Shown: in pieces, positions 53,801-64,000 of the stretch
Numbering within the stretch: position 1 is the first letter of the stretch
Layout: each line of letters opens with the position of its first letter
Assembly (NCBI GenBank): GCA_012861695.1
Contig: JAAOOA010000127.1
Span: 16,500,755-16,564,754 of the forward strand
Direction of reading: 5' to 3'
DNA from: Trematomus loennbergii
Taxonomy: Eukaryota > Chordata > Actinopteri > Perciformes > Nototheniidae
Length of the DNA: 64,000 nt
Translations under genes and position numbers: made by a program
Notes under the pieces: generated by a model
The model's input: the letters and a program-made list of their open reading frames with translations, nothing else
What the model was told of the DNA's origin: nothing
Databases searched by the model: none

Positions 53801-56345
53801 TATTTTTTTGTTGTATAGACATGTGTGTTGTATTTGTGTGTATATGTTTGTGTTGAACTGTGAAGTAGGCCTGTTGTGTAAGGATGACACACAGAGACGC
53901 CAAAGAGAAGCTTCTCTGTCTCCGTCTCGTGTCTGGGATTGCACCAGAGGCATTGTGCTGGGAAGTGTGTTTGTCTGTGACATTATTTATTTCGCTCTCC
54001 TTTCATTTTTTTTCTCTCTCAACTAAGGGACACACCCATTCGGGAATCTCTGGTGGTTTTACTGACTTAGCCCTATTAGGGTTATCGTACTTCAGATTGA
54101 TTCAGGATATTGGCGACAGGCCACTGTGGGGATGGTCTGCAGCGTGGCATTTTTCTGACATGGCTCAAAGGAGGAGGTCTAGCATGTCTGCCTTTGTGGT
54201 GGAGAAGGCTGTTTGTGTGTGTGTGTAAGGAGGTGGGGCCTAAAGAAACAACGGCGACTGCTCTTTGGTCTGTCGCCTGTTTCCTGCCTCTTGGCAGTAA
54301 ACTTGATCAGTGAAGAAAAATACACGCTCTGCCTTTACAATGCAGCCCTTTGTCTCTGGTCGGCATCGGAACCATCAACCATTTTGGAAATAGTTTCCAG
54401 CTTATTAGAATGCTTCCAGACCGTGACTGTTGAACCAGTGAGTTTCCAGTTAATTGCTTGGCATCCTTCCCCGCCTTAGGTCTGTCATGGGCATCCTCAG
54501 AGAGAAAAGGCTTTCTGATTGGAATTACAAAGCAGAGGCTGCCGTTGTCATCTCCGATCTCAGACAACAAAAACACATGTGCTTTATTGTTTCAAGTTTC
54601 TCCACCGTTCTGTCCCCTCCTTATCTCTCAATCCCTCTGCCTCCATGGCTCTGATGAGCTGTGAAGATCATACATTAGTTAAAGTGTGGCTCATGCCTTC
54701 AACAGTGCCCAGTGTCATTGTTCTATCTAACTAAGCTGCGCTACTCAGCAGAGATGAATTAACCTTTTTGTGCCAATGGCCTCTTACAAGTGGCCATTTA
54801 TGGGATCTTAGTTTAGTTTGGACTCTTTATCCGAGTCAGTTAAATCACAGACTCTATTAGGCAATGCAGTGATTCTAGAGTCATTGCATTGGCAGTTAAA
54901 ATTGGACACAGGGCTACTTGGTAAAAAAACACTTAAGCCAACATAGCTCCTCATTGTTTTCTAAATTGGAAGTGGAATTGGGGTTAAATTGAGGGAGTAA
55001 TTAGGTTTCTGTGCAAGAGTATTGGCACCTTAGTGTTTTATTTAATCGGAGTATCGGTTATCATTGCTGCTATCACTTCTGAATTGATCCCTCGGAGGTA
55101 ATAGGTGCATGGCCCCTGTGTTATTGGATCCAGTGCCTTTCATTGCTCATCCAGGCAGCCTTTACTCGCTCGTAACTGCTTCTCTCTGCGGTGTGCCTGT
55201 GACCACGGTGGGCTGAAGGACCATACATCTGCTAATCTAGTTTTCTAAAGTGTGCTGCTGCGTTAAATTCATGGATTCCTGTAATTTCATTGGGCAGATT
55301 TCAATTTTGCCCGGAGAAATATTCAGAGCCTTGACTGGTCACTAGTGGCTTCTGATGCCTGGCAATCTGTGACCTTAGCAGTAGCTGAGATTTCTGACCA
55401 ACTATATAGTCCAGACATAGTTTACACAGTAGGAATGTATCTCAAGCTAATATTATGAACAAAGAAACATCTACTTTGGGTGTATTAATTGACATTTTGG
55501 CAGAAGGACTCCTCAAGACTTCCACATATCTCCGTTCTGTCTGCCCTTTCACATGTTACCCCTCAGCCAGGGTTACTTAGTTCCTGTCTTGCGGCGGCTC
55601 TCCCTGACGGCATTCTTGTTGCATACTGAAGATTCCTCTGTCTATGAGAGAGATAAGCAGAGGGGGCAAACAACAGTAATGAAGAATGGGGGATGCCAAG
55701 AAAAGGCAGACAATGTGCATTTTCTGTTAAACTAGCCCATTGGTATTGACTCAGCCTCAGTGCATCTTACTTATTGTCACAGTGTCGGTAGTATTCCCCC
55801 GGTGATGTCATGTCTGCCTCATGAAATTGTCTCTTGTTTTTAATGCCTTGCATACGCCTTAGTTGAAGCTTGTGTAACACACACAGTGCTTTGCTTTAAC
55901 TGCTTTTGTAGGGCACAGCATGTGGGGGGTTGTTCCTTTCACTGTCTGACCCTCGCAAGGAGAACTGGAAGAATGCCTATTGTTTCCTCATCACTTGCTT
56001 TGTCTGATCAACTCTAGACCAACTCTATAGCTGAACGCTGTCGACACTTCATCAGCAACACTCCTCCACGTGTTCTCACCCAACTCCCGTACACTTTCTT
56101 CCTCATTTGTCCTCCTCCTCCCGTTTCTTTACCTCCTCATCATCCTGCTGATCTTCAAGACCTCCTCTCATCCTGTTGGCCTGCTTACCCAGGATAGAAA
56201 AAAAACCCTCGGCCTGGACAGGGATTACATAAAAGTCTACTGTCTTTTCTGTCAGTACAGTGCATTTCCACTGTTACAAAAGGATAACACCGGTGCCTTT
56301 ATGTAATGTCACAGACAGAAGAAGGACATAACCCCTGTCCTCTAA

Positions 56346-57486
56346 TAGGGCGTTCACACCAACGTGATTCCCGTTCTAGCTCTGTGCTAGAGCTTTTCTG
56401 GTTCGGAACCGGTTTTTATTTTCAGCCCCCGTTTTGTTCACACCGCCCAGAGCCCGACTGGTGCTGGCGCTGCTGCGTCATGACGTCACCATGTCGCTGA
56501 TTTTCGCTCACTACAACAACAACAACAATGGGGGACTGCGTCGGGTCGATGATCGTGATGCTTTTAATCATACGAAGCCAGATTAAATAAAATAACGACT
56601 TCTCCAACCTTATACTTTTCTCCAGAGTGCTGTGGTTCATTGTTTATTAATGTGTTTCAGTGGCATTTACCGACCGCTGCAGTGCTGCTCTTCCACGGGA
56701 GTTTATTCTCCCGTTAGCTCCGGGTTAGCTCACATGGCAGAAACCGCTCTAAAGTATTCACTGTCTGACTGTCACACAAGCAGCTGATACATATCCCCAG
56801 TTCCCTTTAAGTGAATGTGTGTCAGTCTGAATTGACGCTGTTTGGCATCACAACGCTGTTATGAAAGTTTCTCTGGTATAACATGGGTGATGTTAGCATA
56901 GCAACCGAAGCTAAACTGACTATATTGACTAGGCTACTTGTTTCTTGTTGCTTTAACTTGTGGCATAAGCCGTTTTCTACAGGCACATTTTACCGGCGTA
57001 TTTTTCATTATGATTCTACTTGTGATAGTCGGACATGACAACCTGTGCAGCCCATGTATTGATTCCATCCGATAGCTGCTATAATACAAAACAAAACGTC
57101 TGCCTGCTCTCCACAATGATCAATAACAGCGAACGGATGGTCAAAGTAAGGTACAAATAAACAGAATCACACGAAGCCTGGTTAGTGTTGCCTGACTTTA
57201 TAAAGTGTGTTGTTGCGTTCTAGTCACTTTGCTCAGCACTACTGCTTGTTACAACTTTTATTTGCCGTACTCGCCTTTAACTATTAGCTCAGGTTAATCT
57301 CGCCCCCCTCCAACGTAAGCGTGACGTATGCGGTTCTTGCTTCTAGACCGACCATTTTTTGGTGCTTGAAACAACCGGATTCCGGAGCTTCGAGGCGGCT
57401 TCGCTGCGGTGTGAACAGGAAAAAACGGTGCTTTTCAGGCTCTAGCTCCGAATCGGCCCTGGAACCGCGTTGCTGTGAAAGCCCCA
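56346..57486. mobile_element. Harbinger-like inverted-repeat element, TAA target duplication
   Basis: The left end begins TAGGGCGTTCACACCAACG. The right end closes CGTTGCTGTGAAAGCCCCA, an imperfect inverted copy, and the inverted similarity continues inward (TTCGGAACCGG against CCTGGAACCG). TAA flanks both sides (56343-56345 and 57487-57489). The 1141-bp interior contains no recognisable transposase. Confidence 0.7.
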
Positions 57487-59008
57487 TAAGACTCATTTCT
57501 CAATCCACTACCTCTAAGCATGTTCAGACCTGTGGCAGCTCAATAGCTTTCTTCCATGTAACCCCCATTCACTGAAACAGTTTTGTTAAGACAGCATGCC
57601 TACTGGGTGAATCATTACTATTTCATTGGGTAATTTCTTTCCAGTATACCATCAAGTGGAAAATATAGATAAGTCTTCAAAGGCAATCATGTTTTGTTTT
57701 TCTTTGTAGAAACCAGAGCTTTGTTAGGCTTTGTAACTGCGGATGTCTGGCATTTACCACCACGCACCAGACCTACATGTTTAAGGTGAATCAACTTTTG
57801 TTCTTAAGTCTAGCTACTTTCTCCTTTAAGCCCATGTTGCTCCACATGCTTTTGTGAAGATACCTAAGGCACTCAAGAGGCACCCAGCTCAAATAAAGAA
57901 TGCATAACGGCAAGTGATCCGCTGAAACGTCATTCAGCTTAGCTTCTTCAGCCTCTAAGACCCCAACAAATCAGGGTATTTATAGAAAATTCCACTCCTT
58001 CTTGTCCCGCTTAATGGTCTGATGACACATCTATTATGTTTCCCCACTTGGGGTTTATTATTTAGCTGTTGTAAAAGGCCATGTGAAGTTGCTACACAGG
58101 CACTGCATAATCTGCATGGGCACACACACACAGTGGTGTTGCTTTTACTCCAAATGAAATGTTGTCTTTTCTCATATTCACCGCTGACGTTACATTTCCC
58201 TAAGTTTGGACTGGGTCCAATTCAGCACATCAGGCGTGGTGTGTGTGTGTGGGCTTGGCTTTAAGCTATATGTGCTGCTGATGGTTTCTATATGATATTG
58301 AGCGGTGGAAATGAACCAGCTGTCTAGCTGTTTGTTGCTCTTGGCATGGTAACCTTCATTCTTCCATAACACTAGAGAAATATGATCATGTTCTTTGGAT
58401 GTCATGCCACCACGGCGTCTTCTTCTAGGCTCTCTTACTGTCTCTCACAGTCACTGCCTGGTGGCCTGCCTTTCTGCTATTTCCTCCAGTGTAAATAATA
58501 ATTAATAGATGTGGATTTTTCTATCCCTCACATGGCTCACACTCCAGGTTTAATTGTTGTGTCTGTATCATCACAGGATTTGATTAATGGGCTGGAATTG
58601 AGGTCTTCTTGGGGGTCAGGTGCAATTAAGTATGCTGAATTCCACACATTTCACCAAATGTTTAGACTGTTGAACTCTTTGAAGTCTCTGCAGGGTTCTG
58701 TTCTCCTTGTGATCCGAGGATAAGTGGGATGGATGCCTTGGAACCATTTCCCTTGTTTAAATGTCTAACTGGATTAGAAGTACCCTCTGGAGAAAGGTGC
58801 CATAATGATTCAGCACTGCTGCACAACAACACATGCCGGCAAACCCTGCCTGCTCAGCTCTCCCACACCGTCTGCATGCTGATGTTTCCTGGAAAAAGAG
58901 AATCTCCCAGATGTGTTTGTACGGCCATGTATCACTGCTGGACACCTGTGGCTGCTTTGACACGGGTGTTCATTGCCATGCACTTCTGCTGTGTGTTTTT
59001 ATCTCATA

Positions 59009-60110
59009 AGAGGCTTCTCAATACTTTAATTTCCCCTCCTCGACTCCTATCCTCGACTCCTATCCTCAAGACTTAGTCCCGCCCACAGGAGATGCGAGCG
59101 GAGGACTTGAGGAGGGGAACCGAGGAGAGAGGAGGGGAAGAAGCAGGCGGTTAGAGAAATGAGAACTCCTCTCCTCTGAGCGGTCATTTTAAAGAGACGT
59201 CCATTAATGATGACAGGAGGCACAGCACTCTGTCTGATGGACAGATGTGTTCATGACGACTTATATATTTACTTTTAATTCATTCACAGTGCGGTATAAT
59301 GAGACAATAACAGGCTACAGATGCGGACATATACACACAAATATATTTATATAAATATATACAATTTAAAGTATGAGAGTACTCTCATAATAACGTAACA
59401 CAATCAGAGACTGGATATATCCCCCCCCTCTCTGGTCGCTGAAATGGGGAATTGAAATTACGGGCCAAAAGTTGTATTTACAAGTATTAAAAGTAAGCAT
59501 AGGACACCAAACCAACTGAGACCCGTCTGTCCGCCGCATCTACGCACTGTACAACACGCACCACACTGTACCACACACACACCTACACACTGTACCACAC
59601 ACACCTACAGCTCCTAAAGCATAATCAGGCTACAGCCGTTGTGTATTTTATTATGTGAAGCACTAAATGGTCTTAGAAAAATATCGACTCTTTGTTTGTA
59701 AATATCTACTAAACTACAGCATACAAATACAGAGAGTAATGTAGGCCTGTTATACTGAGTGATATATATTTTGACACACTGCTCTGCTTTCTGCACGGAC
59801 CTCACAGCTGTTCTCACTGTAAACATTGCGTCGCGATGAAAGCAGTTACTAAAATAATATCCAGAGGATGCATGCAGAGCTGTCATTGGCTGAGATAAGT
59901 CCGGCCGTGCGTCACGCCTCCACCGTTCCCGGAAATGCATCTGCAGAGGAGCCGTGGAGGACCCATCCTCGGTTATAGCTCCTCCAGAGAGCCTGCTCGA
60001 TGCTCGAGAAATTAGATGTCCTTCAACATGGCGCGCTGAAATCCATTTCCGGGTCACTACCGGAGGACCGAGGAGTCGAGGAGGGGAAATTAGAGTATTG
60101 AGAAGCCTCT
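59009..60110. mobile_element. Inverted-repeat element with ATA flanks
   Basis: Left AGAGGCTTCTCAATACTTTA, continuing through TTTCCCCTCCTCGACTCCT, is mirrored by right AGGAGTCGAGGAGGGGAAA ... GTATTGAGAAGCCTCT with few differences. ATA flanks both sides (59006-59008 and 60111-60113), a possible 3-bp target duplication. The 1102-bp interior has no transposase. The fragment at 4345-4491 has a similar end. Confidence 0.75.
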
Positions 60111-61022
60111 ATAGTGTGACCAGTTCACAGCCTTACCCCCCATGAAGAGAGGAAGACTGAGAGGAAAATGTGTGTGTACGACAGAGAAGTGTGTCACTTG
60201 ACTGAGCTCAGAGTCCTTTGGGTCTTACCTGACAGCTGCAGCAATCTGAGAACTGGAGGTAGCCTTGTGGCTGCCTAACATGGGGGCTCACCTCTGAAAG
60301 AGAGGGGGAGCGCACCAGACCAGACGCAGCCATGTGTCCATCTGACAAAGTGGGGTTAAGAGCCCGCTGCCATGTTCCATTATGAGCTTAATTTAAAGCC
60401 GGAGACAGTGGGAGCACAGGGACGTATCGCCCATCAAGCATGGCCCAAACTTAAGCATTTTTTAGTTGTTTCCGTAAACGTGCATGCAAGAACATTGACA
60501 CAAAGGCACTGACTCTTACACAGTTTTGCAAAATGACCCTGCCCAGGCACACTTTGTTCCCTCCTGTGCACACGGCAGATCCCTGAGCTATCAAAGACAA
60601 TTAATGTAGTTGTTCATCTCGCAGCAGTATCTGGTTAACACTAGAGGAAATGTAGGCCGAGGGAGAGCAGGGTGGGGGGGTGGCAGAGAGTACACTGATG
60701 AGGGAGTGAACATGCACTTTGCCAACCTCAAATGACTAGAGTGTGGAGGGAAACACACGCACACGCACACGCACACTGCAGGATGTATTCACTCCCACTC
60801 TGTGATAGCTGCTGTCTGTCACACCTCAATGCTGCAGTGTAGAAAAATCTGATACTGTTAATGTTTCGTGCGAAAGTTTAAGTTTACTGGCTTTTCATTC
60901 CCTTTCATCAATGGGATAATTAAAGAAATATATAACAATAACAAACATTTCATAAATGTCTCTGAAACCTTTATAGTCATCGCCATAGATGTGTGATGAT
61001 GAGGCTAGATGTGTGTGTTTTG

Positions 61023-62388
61023 TATGGAGCTAATTTCCTGCCATAACTCCACAAACTAAACAGGTTTTACAAATGCCTCATGATTCACTAACAAACACAA
61101 TGTGGTTTGCAAATACAAAACACCATCTACAAACTAATGCATTTAGTTTTGCAAAGAAAAAACGTATCTATCAAATAAACACATACCATTATTATAATAA
61201 ATCATGTTTCAGAGACAAATTCAGCATAGGTTTTACAAGTACACACATTTTTTTTACAACTACAACACTTATTTTTACAAGTACAAAACTTTTTCTTCTC
61301 ACGGCGGAATATTACTGCCAAAACTCACGTGACTTTTGGCTTGATTTTGTTCTCAGCAGGGGACTTTGAGGGGATTTCTCCAAAAATACACAGTAAAAGT
61401 ACTTCAATGTATTGTTAGTAGTAGGCTTACTAATACAAAGTCAAACCGTATCAATTTCATTAAGAACTAATGGTAACATTTTATTTTTTATCATTCATCA
61501 AAGATAGCAAAAAACATGCATTATGTACTATGGAGGGGACTCTGACAGAGGATTACTCACAAAGTACACAGTAAAGTACTTCCTTTTATTTCTGGTAGCA
61601 GTCAACTAGTACCGAGTCCAACAGTATCTGTTTTATTCAGAACGTATGGTAAAACATATTTGTATCACTCATTGAATATAGCAGGAAAGAAAATGAAGAG
61701 CAGCTGATTGACCGAGTGCAGAATCGCTGTATAGTTTAAATCTCCTTAGTTACAATGTTGTCCATTTTAGACAAAGGCTTATTATATTTACAGCCCTAAG
61801 AACATTCATTTTCTGGGCTCAATATGTGTCTTGGCTGTTTTCGTTGTGATCGCTAAATTCAGATCGCTGGATCGCTAGAAACACCGCTGTCATCAGGCTG
61901 GCAAGGGCTGTTCCATGCTCTGCTCAACCTCCCGCCTTCCCAATGGACTCAGTAGTGCCCCCTGCTGCCGTGGAGCATGTGTGAGTGAGCATGTGTGAGT
62001 GTGTATGAGCACAACCACGGCGGAATATTACTGCCAAAAGTCACGTGAGTGAGTCACGTGACTTTTGGCAGTAATATTCCGCCGTGAGAAGAAAAAGTTT
62101 TGTAGTTGTAAAAACAAGTTTTGTACTCGTAAAAATAAGTGTTGTAGTTGTAAAAAAAATGTGTGTACTTGTAAAACCTATGCTGAATTTGTCTCTGAAA
62201 CATGATTTATTAGAATAATGGTATGTGTTTATTTGATAGATACGTTTTTTCTTTGCAAAACTAAATGCATTAGTTTGTAGATGGTGTTTTGTATTTGCAA
62301 ACCACATTGTGTTTGTTAGTGAATCATGAGGCATTTGTAAAACCTGTTTAGTTTGTTTGTGGAGTTATGGCAGGAAATTAGCTCCATA
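61023..62388. mobile_element. Foldback-type element with ~0.3 kb terminal inverted repeats
   Basis: TATGGAGCTAATTTCCTGCC at 61023 is inverted at the right end (GGCAGGAAATTAGCTCCATA, ending 62388). The inverted similarity runs about 300 bp inward. The encoded accidental frames on opposite strands (61073-61369 and 62041-62334) are nearly the same peptide, which shows the arms are highly similar. A TA at each edge may be the target duplication of a Tc1/mariner-type element. The ~0.7 kb centre has a diverged direct duplication but no transposase. Confidence 0.85.
62016..62086. repeat. Perfect 33-bp hairpin with a 5-base loop
   Basis: CACGGCGGAATATTACTGCC... (62016-62048) and its exact reverse complement (62054-62086) are separated by GTGAG. 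It sits at the inner edge of the right arm of the foldback element. The left arm keeps only a partial version (about 61300-61340). Confidence 0.95.
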
Positions 62389-64000
62389 GTTTTGGTCCCC
62401 TGGGGTTTTAATGAGGGAAGCCAAGCGCACTTTATTTGCTGTTGTTGGGATTTGATTTTGGCGGTTGGTGCAGCAGATGGGAGGGGTTAGATCTCCCTCC
62501 CTCAAGAGGGTGGGTGAGTGTGCAAGGTGCTTTTAAGTCTGTCTTTAGGCAGACAGACAGCTGGTCAAACAGGCTTAGGAGAGCAGTGGGTAGTCTGAGC
62601 AGTGACTTAAGCCCATTAGGACCTCTTTACTTCTCATTGGTCAACAGCCCCAAGTTCCAAACTATTTTGATAGTATTGTGGCAAGGGGGTGTCAGGCTCC
62701 TTGTTCATTCGTCAAACAGTGGACAGAAATCTTTCAGTGATGTGTGAAGGCATCAGATACTCCAGAGGGATCGGAAAGCATTCACGTTTCCATGTTCAAG
62801 TGTTTTTGAGTCTCTGTGTTGGTTGTGATTGTGTGTGACGAGGTGTGCTGTTAGAGTAGGGGCCCACTCCATCCGGCCCTCTGTGTGTGAGGCTGTGTCA
62901 CATAGCACATGGACTAGTGGAATGCCGGACGGTTCCCCCGATTCCCTCGTGGCGGGTGGCCTGGCCGGGTGGAGCCAGCAGAACCAATACCAAGAGGGGC
63001 ATCACAGGGATCAATGTTCTCTGGAGTCGGAGATTACATTTCAAAGGCGTACCTAATTTTCCTCTTTCTTTTGTTTTACCTTTTGAGACATTCTTCCTAG
63101 CACGTTTGAAGACAAGCCAAACGGACAACACAGTTAGCTCAGCATCAGGTTGTAATTTATTAGCTAATGTAATACAGCACCGATCATTGCTCTCTTTGTT
63201 TCCCTCATCAGGACAGAGAGAACACAACACAACATGGTATTACAGGAACAGAGGAGATTATTGACTATTTTTCTCTCCAAGAAACCTGTTTATCCAATCT
63301 GACATGACACTGAATCTCCCCTGCCTGGTGAAATGGTTTACTCTTGTTACGGTCTCCTTTGCCATCTCCATCACTTTTCTATCAAAACAAGCCGCTGGTC
63401 AACCAGATAGTGCTGTTTTATTTGAACACTAGCTTTACTGTGGGCACCACGAATGCCTCAGAGTTATTTGAGAGCAGACGCATAATTATACCATCACACT
63501 GACAGTGATGCTTGCTGTAAAATACTGGGGTTTTATTTTGCTAGCTCCAATCATAGCTAATATCAATTTCTGTTTTGGGGGCCGCAAACAGCTGTGACAT
63601 CCGGATCGTACTCCCCTTCCCTCCCATATTTTCCTCCTCCCTCTGTGTGTAACCCACCCAGGCGTCTGGTCCAAGCACACATGTGCTGACGTCACGCAAG
63701 CTGCTTGTGGGCTGACGTCGGTGTTCAGACTCGAGCCATATCAGAGGGGGTGGGCGGACAGGCCCCAGTTAGTGCGGTTGCCTTTTAGCTCTGTCCACAA
63801 TAGCTCCTGTTCAGACCTCACGTCCCACAACAGATCAAGGGATCAGTATGTCATTTCTGAAAATACTCTTCCCTATCTGTATTCATTCACTGTGGAGGAG
63901 GCAAAAGTGTTGAATGATGGTCAGATGTGACTAGATTAGCAGCTGTCCGTCGCCTCTGTTGTCTGTCCGGGTCGTGACGAGTGGCTTTAAGAGCCTCACT

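Larger units (their letters stand above)
39118..64000 (+). other. igf1r: igf1r intron 2 (at least 24.9 kb, continues past the window)
   Basis: No further igf1r exon is visible. The second intron of vertebrate IGF1R is characteristically very long, so this is expected. The intron carries a TG microsatellite and four bounded inverted-repeat transposons, listed separately. The remaining sequence is unique-looking with no supported exon on either strand. Confidence 0.8.

Noticed and set aside
53174..54734. Cluster of 60-114 codon frames in igf1r intron 2
   Set aside because: No family resemblance, no consistent splice phases, and overlapping frames on both strands.
61073..62334. Near-identical ~98-codon frames on opposite strands considered as a gene pair
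   Set aside because: They are the two arms of a terminal inverted repeat; the peptides lack domain features.
62829..63930. Frames near the right edge considered as the next igf1r exon
   Set aside because: None matches the Cys-rich domain that exon 3 should encode, and suitable splice-flanked blocks are absent.

Overview
The window is nuclear DNA of a ray-finned fish, probably a teleost. It has short exons with GT-AG introns, vertebrate gene families, abundant TG microsatellites, and many short DNA transposons of fish type. I cannot name the species. All four recognisable protein genes lie head to tail on the + strand.

Layout: 1-3.4 kb holds no gene I can support, only a LINE-like tail. 3.5-3.8 kb is a GC-rich promoter-like module with three TGACGTC motifs and a TATA box but no recognised gene. 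4.3-6.4 kb is a nested transposon cluster: two inverted-repeat elements, one of which truncates the 5' LTR of a small non-autonomous LTR element. 7.9-10.7 kb is a complete ten-coding-exon ceramide synthase of the CERS2/CERS3 type. 11.4-14.6 kb is the ciliary gene cfap161, with an RFX X-box about 107 bp upstream of its ATG and three single-base disruptions of the reading frame. 17.0-22.3 kb is an eight-coding-exon paralogue of the high-affinity choline transporter SLC5A7, with one single-base disruption. From about 26.1 kb onward lies the 5' part of igf1r: GC-rich promoter and leader, exon 1 (signal peptide), an 11.2 kb intron 1, exon 2 (L1 domain), and at least 24.9 kb of intron 2 running off the right edge. 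Human CERS3 and IGF1R both lie at 15q26.3 and CFAP161 lies at 15q25, so this is a conserved vertebrate block. The SLC5A7-like gene is the exception.

The igf1r introns are the main site of transposon insertion. Intron 1 carries a 3.16 kb hAT element with a perfect 8-bp target duplication. It contains an internally deleted transposase remnant and a ~146-bp tandem array in which most units carry an RFX-type palindrome. Intron 2 carries two PIF/Harbinger-like elements, a third inverted-repeat element with a 3-bp duplication, and a foldback element with ~0.3 kb inverted repeats and a perfect 33-bp hairpin.

The genes do not form an operon or common pathway: sphingolipid synthesis, cilia, choline-type transport and growth-factor signalling. 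No CRISPR array, tRNA or rRNA was seen. The most notable observations are the His-to-Arg change in the Lag1 di-histidine of the ceramide synthase, the frame disruptions in cfap161, and the RFX-palindrome tandem array inside the hAT element.
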